Assembly (NCBI RefSeq): GCF_001541225.1
Contig: NZ_LMTS01000148.1
Coordinates: forward strand, 1-64,000
Reading direction: 5' to 3'
From: Variovorax sp. WDL1
Lineage (GTDB): Bacteria; Pseudomonadota; Gammaproteobacteria; Burkholderiales; Burkholderiaceae_C
Length of the DNA: 64,000 nt
Positions within the stretch are counted from its first letter, which is position 1; each line of letters begins with the position of its first letter. Shown piece after piece: positions 26,632 through 35,313 of this stretch. A program made the translations under genes and the position numbers. The notes under the pieces were generated by a model. It was not told where the DNA came from, ran no database searches, and saw only the letters and a list, made by a program, of their open reading frames with translations.

Positions 26632-29600
26632 TCATGCCGCCACGCGGGCGGCTTGCGGGTTGCGCCACTTGGCCATCAGCTCGGCCCAGCGGGTGCGCGC
26701 CGCCTTGAGGTTGCGCTCCTTCACATGGCCGTAGCCGCGGATCTGCTCGGGCAGGCTCGCGATCTCGAGGGCCAGCGCATGATTGCCGGCCTCGAGGCCG
26801 GACAGCAGCTCCTCGATGCTCGCGCGGTACTCGCCGATCAGCGCACGCTCGGTCTTGCGTTCGTCGGTACGGCCGAAGGGGTCCAGCGCCGTGCCGCGCA
26901 GCCCCTTGAGCTTCGCGAGCAGGCGGAAGCCGGTCAACATCGCCGGGCCGAACTTCTGCTTCTGCAGCTCGCCCTTTGCGTTGCGCTGGGCAATGATGGG
27001 CGGGGCAAGGTGGTAGTTGAGCTTGTAGTCGCCCTCGAACATGCCCGCGACGCGCTCCAGGAAGCTGCGATCGCTGTGCAGGCGGGCGACCTCGTACTCG
27101 TCCTTGTAGGCCATCAGCTTGAACAGGTAGCGTGCGACCGTCTCGGCGAGGCTGGTCTTGCCCAGCGCCGCCTCGGCCTGCTGCACCCTGGCGATGAAGG
27201 CCTTGTACTGCCCGGCGTAGGCCGCGTTCTGGTAGGCCGTGAGGAACTCGACGCGCCGCGCCACCAGGTTCTCGACCGTATCGCGCTTCTTGAACTCGAC
27301 GACCTGCCCGGGCGAGACGCGCTTGCGCAACTCCTCGGGGCGCTGCGCCGCCTGTCGGCCCCATTCGAAGGCAGCCTTGTTGTTCTCGACCGCTACCGCA
27401 TTGAGCTCGATGGCGCGCATCAGCGATGCGTGCTCGAGCGGGATCCAGCCCTTCTGCCAGGCATAGCCCAGGATCATCGGGTTGACGTAGATGCTGTCCC
27501 CCATCAGGGAGGTCGCGGCGGCATCTGCATCGAAGGCACCAAGCCCCTCGGCGCCGACCGCGCGTGCGATCTCGACGGCGCAGGCGTCCTGCGGGTTCTG
27601 CCAGTTGGCGTTGCGCACGAAGGCCGCGGTCGGCGTGCTGTGGCTGTTGAGTGCCACATGGGTGCGGCCCTCGCGCATGCGCGCCAGGGTCTCGGCGTTG
27701 ACGCTGACGAGCGGGTCGCAGGCCAGTACCAGGTCGGCGGCAGCGGTGCCTACGCGGGTGGTGCGGATGTCGTCCTGCTTGTCGCCGATCAGCACATGGC
27801 TCCAGGTGGCGCCGCCCTTCTGCGCGAGGCCTGCCGCGTCCTGCGTGACGACGCCCTTGCCCTCGATGTGGGCAGCCATGCCCAGCAGTTGGCCAATGGT
27901 GATCACGCCGGTGCCGCCGACGCCGGCGACCACGATGCCCCACACCTTGCCGCCGGCGAGCGAAGGCAGCGCCGGCTCGGCCAGTGTGCCGAGTTCGACC
28001 GGCGTGGACGCCTTGTTCTTCGCCTTCTTCTTGAGCTGCCCTCCCTCCACGGTCACGAAGCTCGGGCAGAACCCCTTGAGGCAGCTCATGTCCTTGTTGC
28101 AGGTGCTCTGGTTGATGGTGCGCTTGCGGCCGAACTCGGTCTCCAGCGGCTCTACCGACAGGCAGTTGCTCTTCACGCTGCAGTCGCCGCAGCCTTCGCA
28201 CACCAGCTCGTTGATCACCACCCGCTTGGCCGGATCGACAGCGGTGCCGCGCTTGCGGCGGCGGCGCTTCTCGGTGGCGCAGGTCTGGTCGTAGATGATG
28301 GCGGTGGTGCCCTTGATCTCGCGGAACTCGCGCTGGATCTCGTCCAGCTCGTCGCGATGGCGCACCTTCACATCCTGGCCGGGGATGTTGACGCCTTCGT
28401 ACTTCTCCGGCTCGTCGGTCACCACCACCACCTTGGCCGCGCCCTCGGCATGCAGGCTTTCCGCGATCTGCAGCACCGAATGGCCCTCGGGCCGCTCGCC
28501 GACCTGCTGGCCGCCGGTCATGGCGACCGCGTCGTTGTAGAGGATCTTGTAGGTGATGTCGACGCCGGCCGCGATGCTCTGGCGGATCGCCAGCAGGCCG
28601 CTGTGGAAGTAGGTGCCGTCGCCCAGGTTGGCGAAGATGTGCCGCTCGGTGGTGAAGGGCTGCTGGCCGACCCACGGCACGCCCTCGCCGCCCATCTGCG
28701 TGAAGCCGAGCGTGGACCGGTCCATCCAGGTCGCCATGAAGTGGCAGCCGATGCCGGCCATGGCGCGCGAGCCCTCCGGCACCACGGTGCTGGTGTTGTG
28801 CGGGCAACCCGAGCAGAACCAGGGCTGGCGCGCGGCGTCGGCCACGCCGACGGCCTGCGGTGCCGCCATCGCGCGTTCCTTGGCCTCGAGGATGGCGAGC
28901 TGGGCATCAATGCGCGCCGCCATGTCCGCCCCGGCCGCAGCCAGGATGCCGGTCTTCTTCAGGCGGGTGGCGATGGCCTTGGCGATCAGCGCGGGGTTCA
29001 GGTCGGCGTTGGCGCGCAGCAGCGTGTGCGCCGTCGGATTGGGCATCGACCATTCGCCGCCCGAATAGCCCTCGGCTTCATGCACCTCGCCCTCGTCGAA
29101 CTTGCCGACCACGTTGGGCCGCACGTCGGCGCGCCAGTTGTAGAGCTCTTCCTTGAGCTGGTACTCGATGACCTGGCGCTTTTCCTCCACCACGAGGATC
29201 TCCTGCAGGCCGGTGGCGAAGTCGCGCGTGAGCTGGGCTTCGAGCGGCCACACCACCGCCACCTTGTGCAGCCGGATGCCCAGTTGGCGACAGGCGGCGT
29301 CGTCCAGTCCAAGGTCGAGCAGGGCCTGGCGGGTGTCGTTGTAGGCCTTGCCGCTGGCCATGATGCCGAAGCGGTCGTTCGGGCCCTCGATCACGTTGTG
29401 GTTGAGCCGGTTGGCGCGGATGTAGGCCAGCGCGGCGTACCACTTGTAATGCATCAGCCGCGCTTCCTGCTCCAGCGCGTGGTCCGGCCAGCGGATATGC
29501 AGGCCGCCCGGTGGCATCTGGAAGTCGGTGGGCACCACGATCTCGACGCGCTCGGGGTCGATCATCGCGGTGGCGCTGGACTCGACAATCTCCTGGATCG

Positions 29601-30237
29601 TCTTCATGCCCGACCAGATGCCGGCGAAGCGGCTCATTGCGAAGGCGTGGATGCCCAGGTCGAGGATCTCCTGCACGTTGGTCGGAAAGAAGACCGGCGT
29701 GCCGCAGGCCTTGAAGATGTGGTCGCTCTGGTGCGCCGCGGTCGAGCTCTTGGAAATGTGGTCGTCGCCAGCCACGGCGATCACGCCGCCCCACGGCGTG
29801 GTGCCAGCCATGTTGGCGTGCTTGAAGACGTCGGAGCAGCGGTCCACCCCCGGACCCTTGCCATACCAGATGCCGAACACCCCGTCGTACTTGTTGGTGC
29901 CCTGCGGCGCGAAGCCCAGCTGCTGCGTGCCCCAGAGCGCGGTGGCTGCGAGCTCCTCGTTCACGCCCGGCTGGAACACGATGTGCTGTTCCTTCAGGTA
30001 CTTGCTGGCCTTCCACAGCGCCTGGTCGTAGCCGCCGAGCGGCGAGCCGCGGTAGCCGCTGATGAAGCCGGCGGTGTTCTTGCCGGCCTGCTGGTCACGC
30101 AGCCGCTGCAGCATGGGCAGCTTGACCAGCGCCTGCACACCGCTCATGAAGGCGCGGCCGTAATCCAGGCTGTATTTGTCGTCGAGCGTGACGGTTTCGA
30201 GTGCCTTGCGGATGTGCTCCGACAGCGGTGCGTTCAT
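26632..30237 (-). CDS. Indolepyruvate:ferredoxin oxidoreductase, fused subunits
   Basis: 1201 aa. Oxidatively decarboxylates aryl or branched 2-oxoacids to acyl-CoA with thiamine diphosphate. Residues about 25-450 are the pyrimidine-binding domain (FISGYRGSPLGGYD, AVAGDDHISKSST). About 480-640 is the diphosphate-binding domain (CSGCPHNTST, GGEGVPWVG, NLGDGTYFHSG). About 675-730 is Cys-rich (CEGCGDCSVKSNC, CNKDMSCLKGFCP) and should hold iron-sulfur clusters. About 760-960 is the gamma domain (VAGVGGTGVITIGQLLGMAAH). This one-chain form is common in aerobic betaproteobacteria. It is divergent from an Lrp gene that probably controls it. Confidence 0.93.
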   Translation of the reverse strand: MNAPLSEHIRKALETVTLDDKYSLDYGRAFMSGVQALVKLPMLQRLRDQQAGKNTAGFISGYRGSPLGGYDQALWKASKYLKEQHIVFQPGVNEELAATALWGTQQLGFAPQGTNKYDGVFGIWYGKGPGVDRCSDVFKHANMAGTTPWGGVIAVAGDDHISKSSTAAHQSDHIFKACGTPVFFPTNVQEILDLGIHAFAMSRFAGIWSGMKTIQEIVESSATAMIDPERVEIVVPTDFQMPPGGLHIRWPDHALEQEARLMHYKWYAALAYIRANRLNHNVIEGPNDRFGIMASGKAYNDTRQALLDLGLDDAACRQLGIRLHKVAVVWPLEAQLTRDFATGLQEILVVEEKRQVIEYQLKEELYNWRADVRPNVVGKFDEGEVHEAEGYSGGEWSMPNPTAHTLLRANADLNPALIAKAIATRLKKTGILAAAGADMAARIDAQLAILEAKERAMAAPQAVGVADAARQPWFCSGCPHNTSTVVPEGSRAMAGIGCHFMATWMDRSTLGFTQMGGEGVPWVGQQPFTTERHIFANLGDGTYFHSGLLAIRQSIAAGVDITYKILYNDAVAMTGGQQVGERPEGHSVLQIAESLHAEGAAKVVVVTDEPEKYEGVNIPGQDVKVRHRDELDEIQREFREIKGTTAIIYDQTCATEKRRRRKRGTAVDPAKRVVINELVCEGCGDCSVKSNCLSVEPLETEFGRKRTINQSTCNKDMSCLKGFCPSFVTVEGGQLKKKAKNKASTPVELGTLAEPALPSLAGGKVWGIVVAGVGGTGVITIGQLLGMAAHIEGKGVVTQDAAGLAQKGGATWSHVLIGDKQDDIRTTRVGTAAADLVLACDPLVSVNAETLARMREGRTHVALNSHSTPTAAFVRNANWQNPQDACAVEIARAVGAEGLGAFDADAAATSLMGDSIYVNPMILGYAWQKGWIPLEHASLMRAIELNAVAVENNKAAFEWGRQAAQRPEELRKRVSPGQVVEFKKRDTVENLVARRVEFLTAYQNAAYAGQYKAFIARVQQAEAALGKTSLAETVARYLFKLMAYKDEYEVARLHSDRSFLERVAGMFEGDYKLNYHLAPPIIAQRNAKGELQKQKFGPAMLTGFRLLAKLKGLRGTALDPFGRTDERKTERALIGEYRASIEELLSGLEAGNHALALEIASLPEQIRGYGHVKERNLKAARTRWAELMAKWRNPQAARVAA

Positions 30238-30271
30238 GTCATGCCTCCCGACGAGCCGCCTCTAGGGAGGC

Positions 30272-30322
30272 ATGCGCCCCCTCGGGGGGCAGCGAATACG
30301 CGAAGTGATGAGCGTGGGGGTC
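30272..30322 (+). repeat. Dispersed intergenic repeat, copy C
   Basis: Between the oxidoreductase start and the Lrp gene. It contains GCGCCCCCTCGGGGGGCAGC, GAATACGCGAAGTGATGAGC and GTGGGGG in the same order as copies A and B. A CCTCCCGACGAGCC/TAGGGAGG stretch precedes it. The remaining intergenic sequence (30323-30506) holds no recognisable feature beyond presumed promoters. Confidence 0.7.
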
Positions 30323-30506
30323 CATGTGTTTTTGTCTCCGTGGCTGTGCCTCGTGGGCGTGGCGGTTGGGGGCGAGGCATCCGGGTAGGAACACTCCCCG
30401 CAGCCATCATGCTCGCAAAGTGTATGCCTGGCGCCTTGATAGGTGTTTGCGTTCTTTGCCCGTTCAAGGCCCCCGTTTGAAAGGATCTTGCTTAAGATGC
30501 CATTCC

Positions 30507-31019
30507 ATGGAAAGCATTGACAAGTTCGATCTCGCGATCCTGCAAGAACTGCAGGCGGATGCCCGGCTCACCAACGCCGAGCTGGCCCAGCGCGTGGGCC
30601 TGTCGGCCGCACCGTGCTGGCGCCGGGTCCGTGCGCTGGAGGCGGCCGGCTACATTCGCGGCTACCACGCCGAGATCGACCGCCACAAGATCGGCCTGGG
30701 CGTACTGGCCTTCGTGCGCCTGGACACCGACCGCGCCACCGGCGAGGTCACCCGCAAGATCGAGGAGGCGATCCGCAAGCTGCCCGAGGTCGTGGCCTGC
30801 CACTACATCAGCGGCACCGGCATGTTCGAACTGCAGGTGGTGGCCGAGGACCTCGACGGTTTCTCCCGCTTCGCACTCAACAGCCTCATGCACCTGCCGA
30901 ACGTGAAGGACCTGCACACCAGCTTCTCGCTCGGGGAGGTCAAGGCGAGCCGCGCATTGCCGCTGGGTCATCTTGCGCGCAAGACTGGCAAGCCCGGCCG
31001 GCCGGGGACCGGACAATAG
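30507..31019 (+). CDS. Lrp/AsnC-family regulator
   Basis: 170 aa from the ATG at 30507. HTH at about 5-55 (KFDLAILQELQADARLTNAELAQRVGLSAAPCWRRVRALEAAGYIRGY) and an AsnC/RAM ligand-binding domain at 65-150 (VRLDTDRATGEVTRKIEEAI, VVACHYISGTGMFELQVVAEDLDGF). Usually binds amino acids and assembles into octamers. Divergent from the indolepyruvate oxidoreductase gene, which makes that enzyme its likely target, with an aromatic or branched amino acid as signal. The MFS gene starts 6 bases after its stop. Confidence 0.93.
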   Translation: MESIDKFDLAILQELQADARLTNAELAQRVGLSAAPCWRRVRALEAAGYIRGYHAEIDRHKIGLGVLAFVRLDTDRATGEVTRKIEEAIRKLPEVVACHYISGTGMFELQVVAEDLDGFSRFALNSLMHLPNVKDLHTSFSLGEVKASRALPLGHLARKTGKPGRPGTGQ

Positions 31020-31025
31020 CGGCAC

Positions 31026-32654
31026 ATGCCACCGATCTCGACCGAGGAAACCCCCGTCGCCCCGAAGCGCGTGCAGCCGCAGCGCATCGGCCCTTTCGAG
31101 CCGCTCAAGCTGGCCGTGTTCCGCATGCTTTGGAGCACCTGGCTGGTCGCCAACATCTGCATGTGGATGAACGACGTCGCAGCGGCCTGGATGATGACCT
31201 CGCTCACCACCTCGCCGATGTGGGTCGCGCTGGTGCAGTCGGCTTCCACCCTGCCGGTATTCCTGCTCGGACTGCCCAGCGGCGCGCTGGCGGACATCCT
31301 GGACCGGCGGCGCTGGCTGGTCGCCACCCAGTTCTGGCTTGCCGGCACTGCGATCGTGCTGTGCGGCGCGGTGGTGATGGACCTGATCAACGCCCCGCTG
31401 CTGCTGGCCCTGACCTTCGCCAACGGCATCGGGCTGGCGCTGCGCTGGCCGGTGTTCTCGGCCATCGTGCCGGAGCTGGTGCCGCGCAGTCACCTGCCCG
31501 CCGCACTGGGCCTCAACGGGCTGGCGATGAACGCTTCGCGCATCATCGGACCCCTGCTCGCCGGCACGCTGATCGCGAGTGCCGGCACGGTCTGGGTCTT
31601 CGGCCTCAATGCGGTGCTGTCCCTGGCCTCGGGCTTCATCGTGTTGCGCTGGCGGCGCGAGCACAAGCCGAGCCCGCTGGGGCGTGAGCGGCTGATCAGC
31701 GCGATGCGCGTGGGCGTGCAGTTCGTTCGCCAGTCTCAGCGCATGCGCGCGGTGCTCACGCGCATCTCGATCTTCTTCCTGCACTCGACCGCGCTGCTGG
31801 CACTGCTGCCGCTCCTGGCGCGCAACCTGCGCGGCGGCGGGGCCGGCACCTTCACACTGCTCCTGGCCGCCATGGGCGCGGGCGCGATTCTCGCGGTCAT
31901 GTTCCTGCCGCGGCTGCGCCAGGCGCTGTCGCGCGACCAGCTGGTGATCCGCGGCACGATGGTGCAGTCCGCCGCCACCGCGGTGATGGCGGTGGCGCCC
32001 ACGGCCTGGGTGGCGGTGCCGGCCATGTTCCTCGCCGGCATGGCGTGGATCACGGTCGCCAACTCACTCTCGGTCTCGGCCCAGCTGGCGCTCCCCGACT
32101 GGGTGCGCGCGCGCGGCATGGCCACCTACCAGATGGCCATCATGGGGGCCAGCGCCTTCGGCGCGGCGCTCTGGGGCCAGGTGGCCGAGCTCTCCTCGCT
32201 CTACATCAGCCTGGGCATCGCGGCGGCGAGCGGCACCGCCTTCATGCTGCTGGCAATCCGCCATGTGACCGATGGCGTGGGCGAGGACGACGACACCACG
32301 CCCGCCCACAAGGGCTGGACCAAGGGCCCGCCGGCCGAAGCGCCGGGCGAGGAAGGCCGCGTGGTGGTCACCATCGAATACGTGATCGATCCGGCGCGCG
32401 CCGCCGCCTTCCACGTGGTCATGCAGCAGACCCGCCGCGCCCGCCTGAGCCAGGGTGCGATCGGCTGGGAGCTGCTGCACGACATCGCCGAGCCTGGGCG
32501 CTATGTCGAAGAGGTCGTCGACGAATCGTGGACCGAGCACCTGCGCCGTTTCCACCGCGCTACGGCTGCCGACATGGCGCTGCGCGACCGGCGCCTGGCC
32601 TTCCACCAGGGCGAGACGCTGCCCGTGGTGACGCGCTACGTGGTGCGGCGCTAG
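31026..32654 (+). CDS. MFS exporter with C-terminal ABM-like domain
   Basis: 542 aa. Twelve membrane segments in residues 25-420 of the MFS_3/EntS type (FRMLWSTWLVANICMWMNDVAAAWMM, LPSGALADILDRRRWL). Residues about 440-542 are soluble and cytoplasmic and read like a ferredoxin-like antibiotic-biosynthesis-monooxygenase fold: VVVTIEYVIDPARAAAFHVVMQQTRRARLSQGAIGWELLHD. This tail occurs in some members of the family, with unknown purpose. Substrate unknown; EntS relatives export siderophores or drugs. Probably cotranscribed with the Lrp gene 6 bases upstream. Confidence 0.88.
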   Translation: MPPISTEETPVAPKRVQPQRIGPFEPLKLAVFRMLWSTWLVANICMWMNDVAAAWMMTSLTTSPMWVALVQSASTLPVFLLGLPSGALADILDRRRWLVATQFWLAGTAIVLCGAVVMDLINAPLLLALTFANGIGLALRWPVFSAIVPELVPRSHLPAALGLNGLAMNASRIIGPLLAGTLIASAGTVWVFGLNAVLSLASGFIVLRWRREHKPSPLGRERLISAMRVGVQFVRQSQRMRAVLTRISIFFLHSTALLALLPLLARNLRGGGAGTFTLLLAAMGAGAILAVMFLPRLRQALSRDQLVIRGTMVQSAATAVMAVAPTAWVAVPAMFLAGMAWITVANSLSVSAQLALPDWVRARGMATYQMAIMGASAFGAALWGQVAELSSLYISLGIAAASGTAFMLLAIRHVTDGVGEDDDTTPAHKGWTKGPPAEAPGEEGRVVVTIEYVIDPARAAAFHVVMQQTRRARLSQGAIGWELLHDIAEPGRYVEEVVDESWTEHLRRFHRATAADMALRDRRLAFHQGETLPVVTRYVVRR

Positions 32655-32956
32655 CCTGCTGCCCGCGGTCACGCTGAAGCGCTCGACAGCTTCCTGCGCC
32701 CCGGCCCTGCGGCATCGCGCCTTTGACAGCGACATGGAGACAGGCGTGAATGACCCATCGCGCCCGGCCCCTGTCCTGACCCAGGTCAGGGGGAGTTGGA
32801 GGCTGCGGCGCAGGGCGCGGTAGCATCGGGTGCCTGCGGGGCCGGGAACCTAATCCGGAGCTCAGACTCCCAAGGCATGATCGGCTGCATAAAAGGACCT
32901 TGCGTCCACGACGACAACAGCAGCCCGCACCGCACAACACACAGGAAGCCCTTTCA
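32655..32956. other. 302-base intergenic region upstream of the Rrf2 gene
   Basis: No credible ORF. It holds one perfect palindrome, CCTGACCCAGGTCAGG (32775-32790), and a short AT-richer stretch, GCATAAAAGGACC, at about 32888-32900 that could be part of the Rrf2 promoter. The rest is unremarkable GC-rich sequence. Confidence 0.5.
32775..32790. promoter_or_regulatory. 6-4-6 palindrome upstream of the Rrf2 gene
   Basis: CCTGAC-CCAG-GTCAGG, perfect inverted repeat about 167 bases upstream of the Rrf2 start and 121 bases downstream of the MFS stop. It could be an operator or a small hairpin; no T-run follows. Confidence 0.4.
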
Positions 32957-33484
32957 ATGCGACTCACCACCAAAGGCCGTTTCGCAGTCACTGCCATGAT
33001 CGACCTGGCGCTGCGTGAGCGCGCGGGACCGGTGACGCTGGCCGCCATCAGCCAGCGGCAGCGCATCTCGCTTTCCTATCTGGAACAGCTGTTCGGCAAG
33101 CTGCGCCGCCACAAGCTGGTCGAGTCCACTCGGGGCCCGGGCGGAGGCTATTCGCTGGGCCGAAAGGCGGCCGACATCACGGTGGCGGACATCATTTTCT
33201 CCATCGAGGAGGAGCCCTCCCACAAGAGCGAGCCCGAGCCCGGCGCCGACGGCCGCTGCAGCACAGATGAACTCTGGGCCTCGCTGAACCGCCGCACGGT
33301 GGAGTTCCTCGACTCCGTCACGCTGCAGAGCCTTGTCATGGAACAGCTGGCCAAGGGCGTGAAGGTCGAGGACGGCCCGGCCGTCAGGCGCGTGCCCGCC
33401 GCCGCGACGGCCCCCAAGCGACCGCGGGTGAACGCACCCAACTCGGTGTTTGCGCTGGGCCGTGCGCTCGCCACCAAGCGCTGA
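32957..33484 (+). CDS. Rrf2/IscR-family regulator with one remaining cluster Cys
   Basis: 175 aa. IscR-like N-terminus MRLTTKGRFAVTAMIDLALRERAG, HTH ISQRQRISLSYLEQLFGKLRRHKLVESTRGPGGGYSLGR and the TVADIIFSIEE linker. IscR binds a [2Fe-2S] cluster with three closely spaced Cys. Here the region reads SEPEPGADGRCSTDELW, leaving only Cys101, which aligns with the last of the three. It is therefore probably cluster-free or has a different sensor. No iscS or iscU follows; the next gene is a GAF protein. The C-terminal 35 residues are basic and Pro/Ala rich. Confidence 0.9.
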   Translation: MRLTTKGRFAVTAMIDLALRERAGPVTLAAISQRQRISLSYLEQLFGKLRRHKLVESTRGPGGGYSLGRKAADITVADIIFSIEEEPSHKSEPEPGADGRCSTDELWASLNRRTVEFLDSVTLQSLVMEQLAKGVKVEDGPAVRRVPAAATAPKRPRVNAPNSVFALGRALATKR

Positions 33485-33660
33485 AGCCCCCCTCGCTTCC
33501 GCTCACGGGCAGGAGCACGCGCAACGGCCCGCGCGCGCCGCCGGAATGCGAGCGCAGGCGTTGTCCGCCGGGCCGGGGCCAACTGCTGCTGGCCAGGATC
33601 GGCCCAGCAGGTCCGTCGGCTTCGACGCATTAGGATCGGCCCCAGCCAAGAGGAGCGAAC

Positions 33661-34200
33661 ATGCGCAGGAGCGAGGACAGCATCGGGTTCGGCAGCAGCC
33701 CATCGGATGGCGGCGTGCCGGTTTTCGGAACGCTGGACTGTGACGGCCCGCTCGTGGTCCAAGCCTTGGCATCGATGCTGGAGCTGATCCGCGAACAGCT
33801 CGGCATGGACGTGTTTTTCATCTCCGAGTTCGTCGAAGGGCGCCGCGTGTTCCGGCACGTCGCGACGGCCCCGGCGATGGGCATCATCCACGTGGGCGGT
33901 TCCCACGCCATGGAAGACAGCATCTGCGAACAGGTGCTCGACGGGCGCGTGCCCAACCTTGCGCACGACCTGCGCGTCCTGCGCACCCGGCAGCCCCTGC
34001 CCGAAGTGACGAAGCCCATCGGCACCCATATCAGCGTGCCGGTGGTGATGCCCGACGGAAGCATCTACGGGACGCTGTGCGGCTTCGCGGTCGAACGCAC
34101 CGTCGACCTGTCCGCGCGCGACGTGCGGCGCCTCGAAGTCGCGGCCCAGGCGACGGCGCGGGTGCTGGCGCAGGCGGCCGGGCACGCCACGGCTGGCTGA
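33661..34200 (+). CDS. GAF-domain protein
   Basis: 179 aa. One GAF sensor domain (about 35-170) with VVQALASMLELIREQLGMDVFFISEFVEGRRVFRHVA, SICEQVLDGRVPNLAHDLRV and THISVPVVMPDGSIYGTLCGFA. No output domain is attached, so it may sense a small molecule and act on a partner, or the call may miss a distant output. It lies 176 bases after the Rrf2 gene; the intergenic stretch shows nothing. Cytoplasmic. Confidence 0.85.
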   Translation: MRRSEDSIGFGSSPSDGGVPVFGTLDCDGPLVVQALASMLELIREQLGMDVFFISEFVEGRRVFRHVATAPAMGIIHVGGSHAMEDSICEQVLDGRVPNLAHDLRVLRTRQPLPEVTKPIGTHISVPVVMPDGSIYGTLCGFAVERTVDLSARDVRRLEVAAQATARVLAQAAGHATAG

Positions 34201-34225
34201 CCCACCTGCCGCCCGGACCACCGCA

Positions 34226-35008
34226 TCAGCCCATCAACTTGGGATTGCGGCGCGCCTCGTCCAGCCTTTGCTGGCGGACCGTCTCGACACATTGGGCGCT
34301 GCGACGCATCTCGGGGCGAGCGCACTGGTTGTTCATGCAGACCGCACGGGCGACGAAGTTCAACCCTCCGCACCGGGCGACGGGCCTCTCGACGCCGGCA
34401 CTTCGCACCGGGCGCGGCTTCGCAGCCGGCGGGGCGGACGTGCGCGCCATCCGAGAGGCGATGGGAGACTCCGGGACGAAGTTCATGGCGGCGGCCTCCG
34501 GTGTCAGCACCGGCGGCGGTCCATCGGCTTGGGTTGCGGCCACCGGCACGAGGCCCTGTGCAATGCGCGTGGTCTCGGCGGCAGCCGGCGGATCGACCAG
34601 GGCCACCACGCGCTCGATGGGCGCCGGCAGTGCAGCACGCTCCAGCGGCCGCGAAGGCACACCCGCATCGCGCGGGCCATGCGCCAGGAGCAACGTAACC
34701 GCGGTCACTGTGCCCCATAGCCCGACCAGTGCGATGAGGGCATAGCGGGAGTGACTCGCTTGGGTATCGCCCCCCGGGATCAGCGGCGAATGATGGGTTT
34801 CACCGTCCACCGTTGCGAAATAGGCCGGCAGCTTGCCGTCGCAGCCTTTGCAGAAGCGCGCGTGGCACGCATTGATGGTCTGGCACGCTTCGCAGACCTC
34901 GGCTTGCGCAGGTTCGCTGCGCCAGCGCACCAGGTCCAGCAGGCTTCCGAAGGCAACGGCAGGCAGGGGCCTCTGCCTCGTCGCCTGCACGGGCATGGGA
35001 ATGTACAT
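34226..35008 (-). CDS. Zinc-ribbon membrane protein of unknown function
   Basis: 260 aa. Residues 39-56 contain CEACQ...CKGC, a four-Cys zinc ribbon (Cys39, 42, 53, 56). One TM helix follows at about 90-108 (ALIALVGLWGTVTAVTLLLA). A long Pro/Ala-rich linker then leads to a second Cys cluster (Cys213, 224, 229, 240) within LNFVARAVCMNNQCARPEM. The likely topology is cytoplasmic ribbon, periplasmic Cys tail that could form disulfides. I recognise no function. Convergent with the GAF gene. Confidence 0.75.
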   Translation of the reverse strand: MYIPMPVQATRQRPLPAVAFGSLLDLVRWRSEPAQAEVCEACQTINACHARFCKGCDGKLPAYFATVDGETHHSPLIPGGDTQASHSRYALIALVGLWGTVTAVTLLLAHGPRDAGVPSRPLERAALPAPIERVVALVDPPAAAETTRIAQGLVPVAATQADGPPPVLTPEAAAMNFVPESPIASRMARTSAPPAAKPRPVRSAGVERPVARCGGLNFVARAVCMNNQCARPEMRRSAQCVETVRQQRLDEARRNPKLMG

Positions 35009-35313
35009 GTCGGACTCCTTGCGTCAGCAAAGCTCCGGGGCGTCTGTGCTGTTTATCCGGGCAGCCCGAAGCCTTCGAAAGCGGAAGTTCTCCTTGTTGA
35101 GCCAGGTACGGCGCGCGCTTGTCGGACAACACCTGATGCACCCGTCATCGTCACTTCAGGTGCTTGAACAAGCAGATCAGCGCGCACCACTGGGATCAAC
35201 CAAACGATCAAATTTGATCTGAATTTTCCTTTTTGTTGGGGAAAACCATGGCTTAGTTTTTTTGTCCATGTGGATAATTTTTCTATCCACCACTTTGCGG
35301 ACCGGCCTGTCTC
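35009..35313. other. 305-base divergent promoter region of the creatininase operon
   Basis: No ORF. Notably AT-richer from about 35195 to 35295 than the flanks. It contains a 7-base inverted repeat CACCTGA/TCAGGTG (35130-35136, 35156-35162), the 14-base palindrome GATCAAATTTGATC (35206-35219), and GTGGATA/TATCCAC (35270-35276, 35284-35290) just upstream of the start codon. These are candidate operators for the operon's TetR regulator or another factor. Confidence 0.55.
35206..35219. promoter_or_regulatory. Perfect 14-base palindrome, candidate operator
   Basis: GATCAAATTTGATC lies 95 bases upstream of the creatininase-family start codon in an AT-rich island, a place where a repressor would overlap the promoter. 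The TetR-type protein at the end of the operon is the obvious candidate binder. Binding is inferred. Confidence 0.5.

Noticed and set aside
26653-30480. Open frame of about 1275 codons on the plus strand, antisense to the indolepyruvate oxidoreductase gene
   Set aside because: High-GC codon bias opens the opposite frame; the translation is low-complexity Ala/Arg/His-rich with no motif, while the minus strand encodes a well-recognised enzyme.
32957-33660. isc operon start after the IscR-like gene
   Set aside because: No iscS, iscU or related gene follows; the next gene is a GAF protein.
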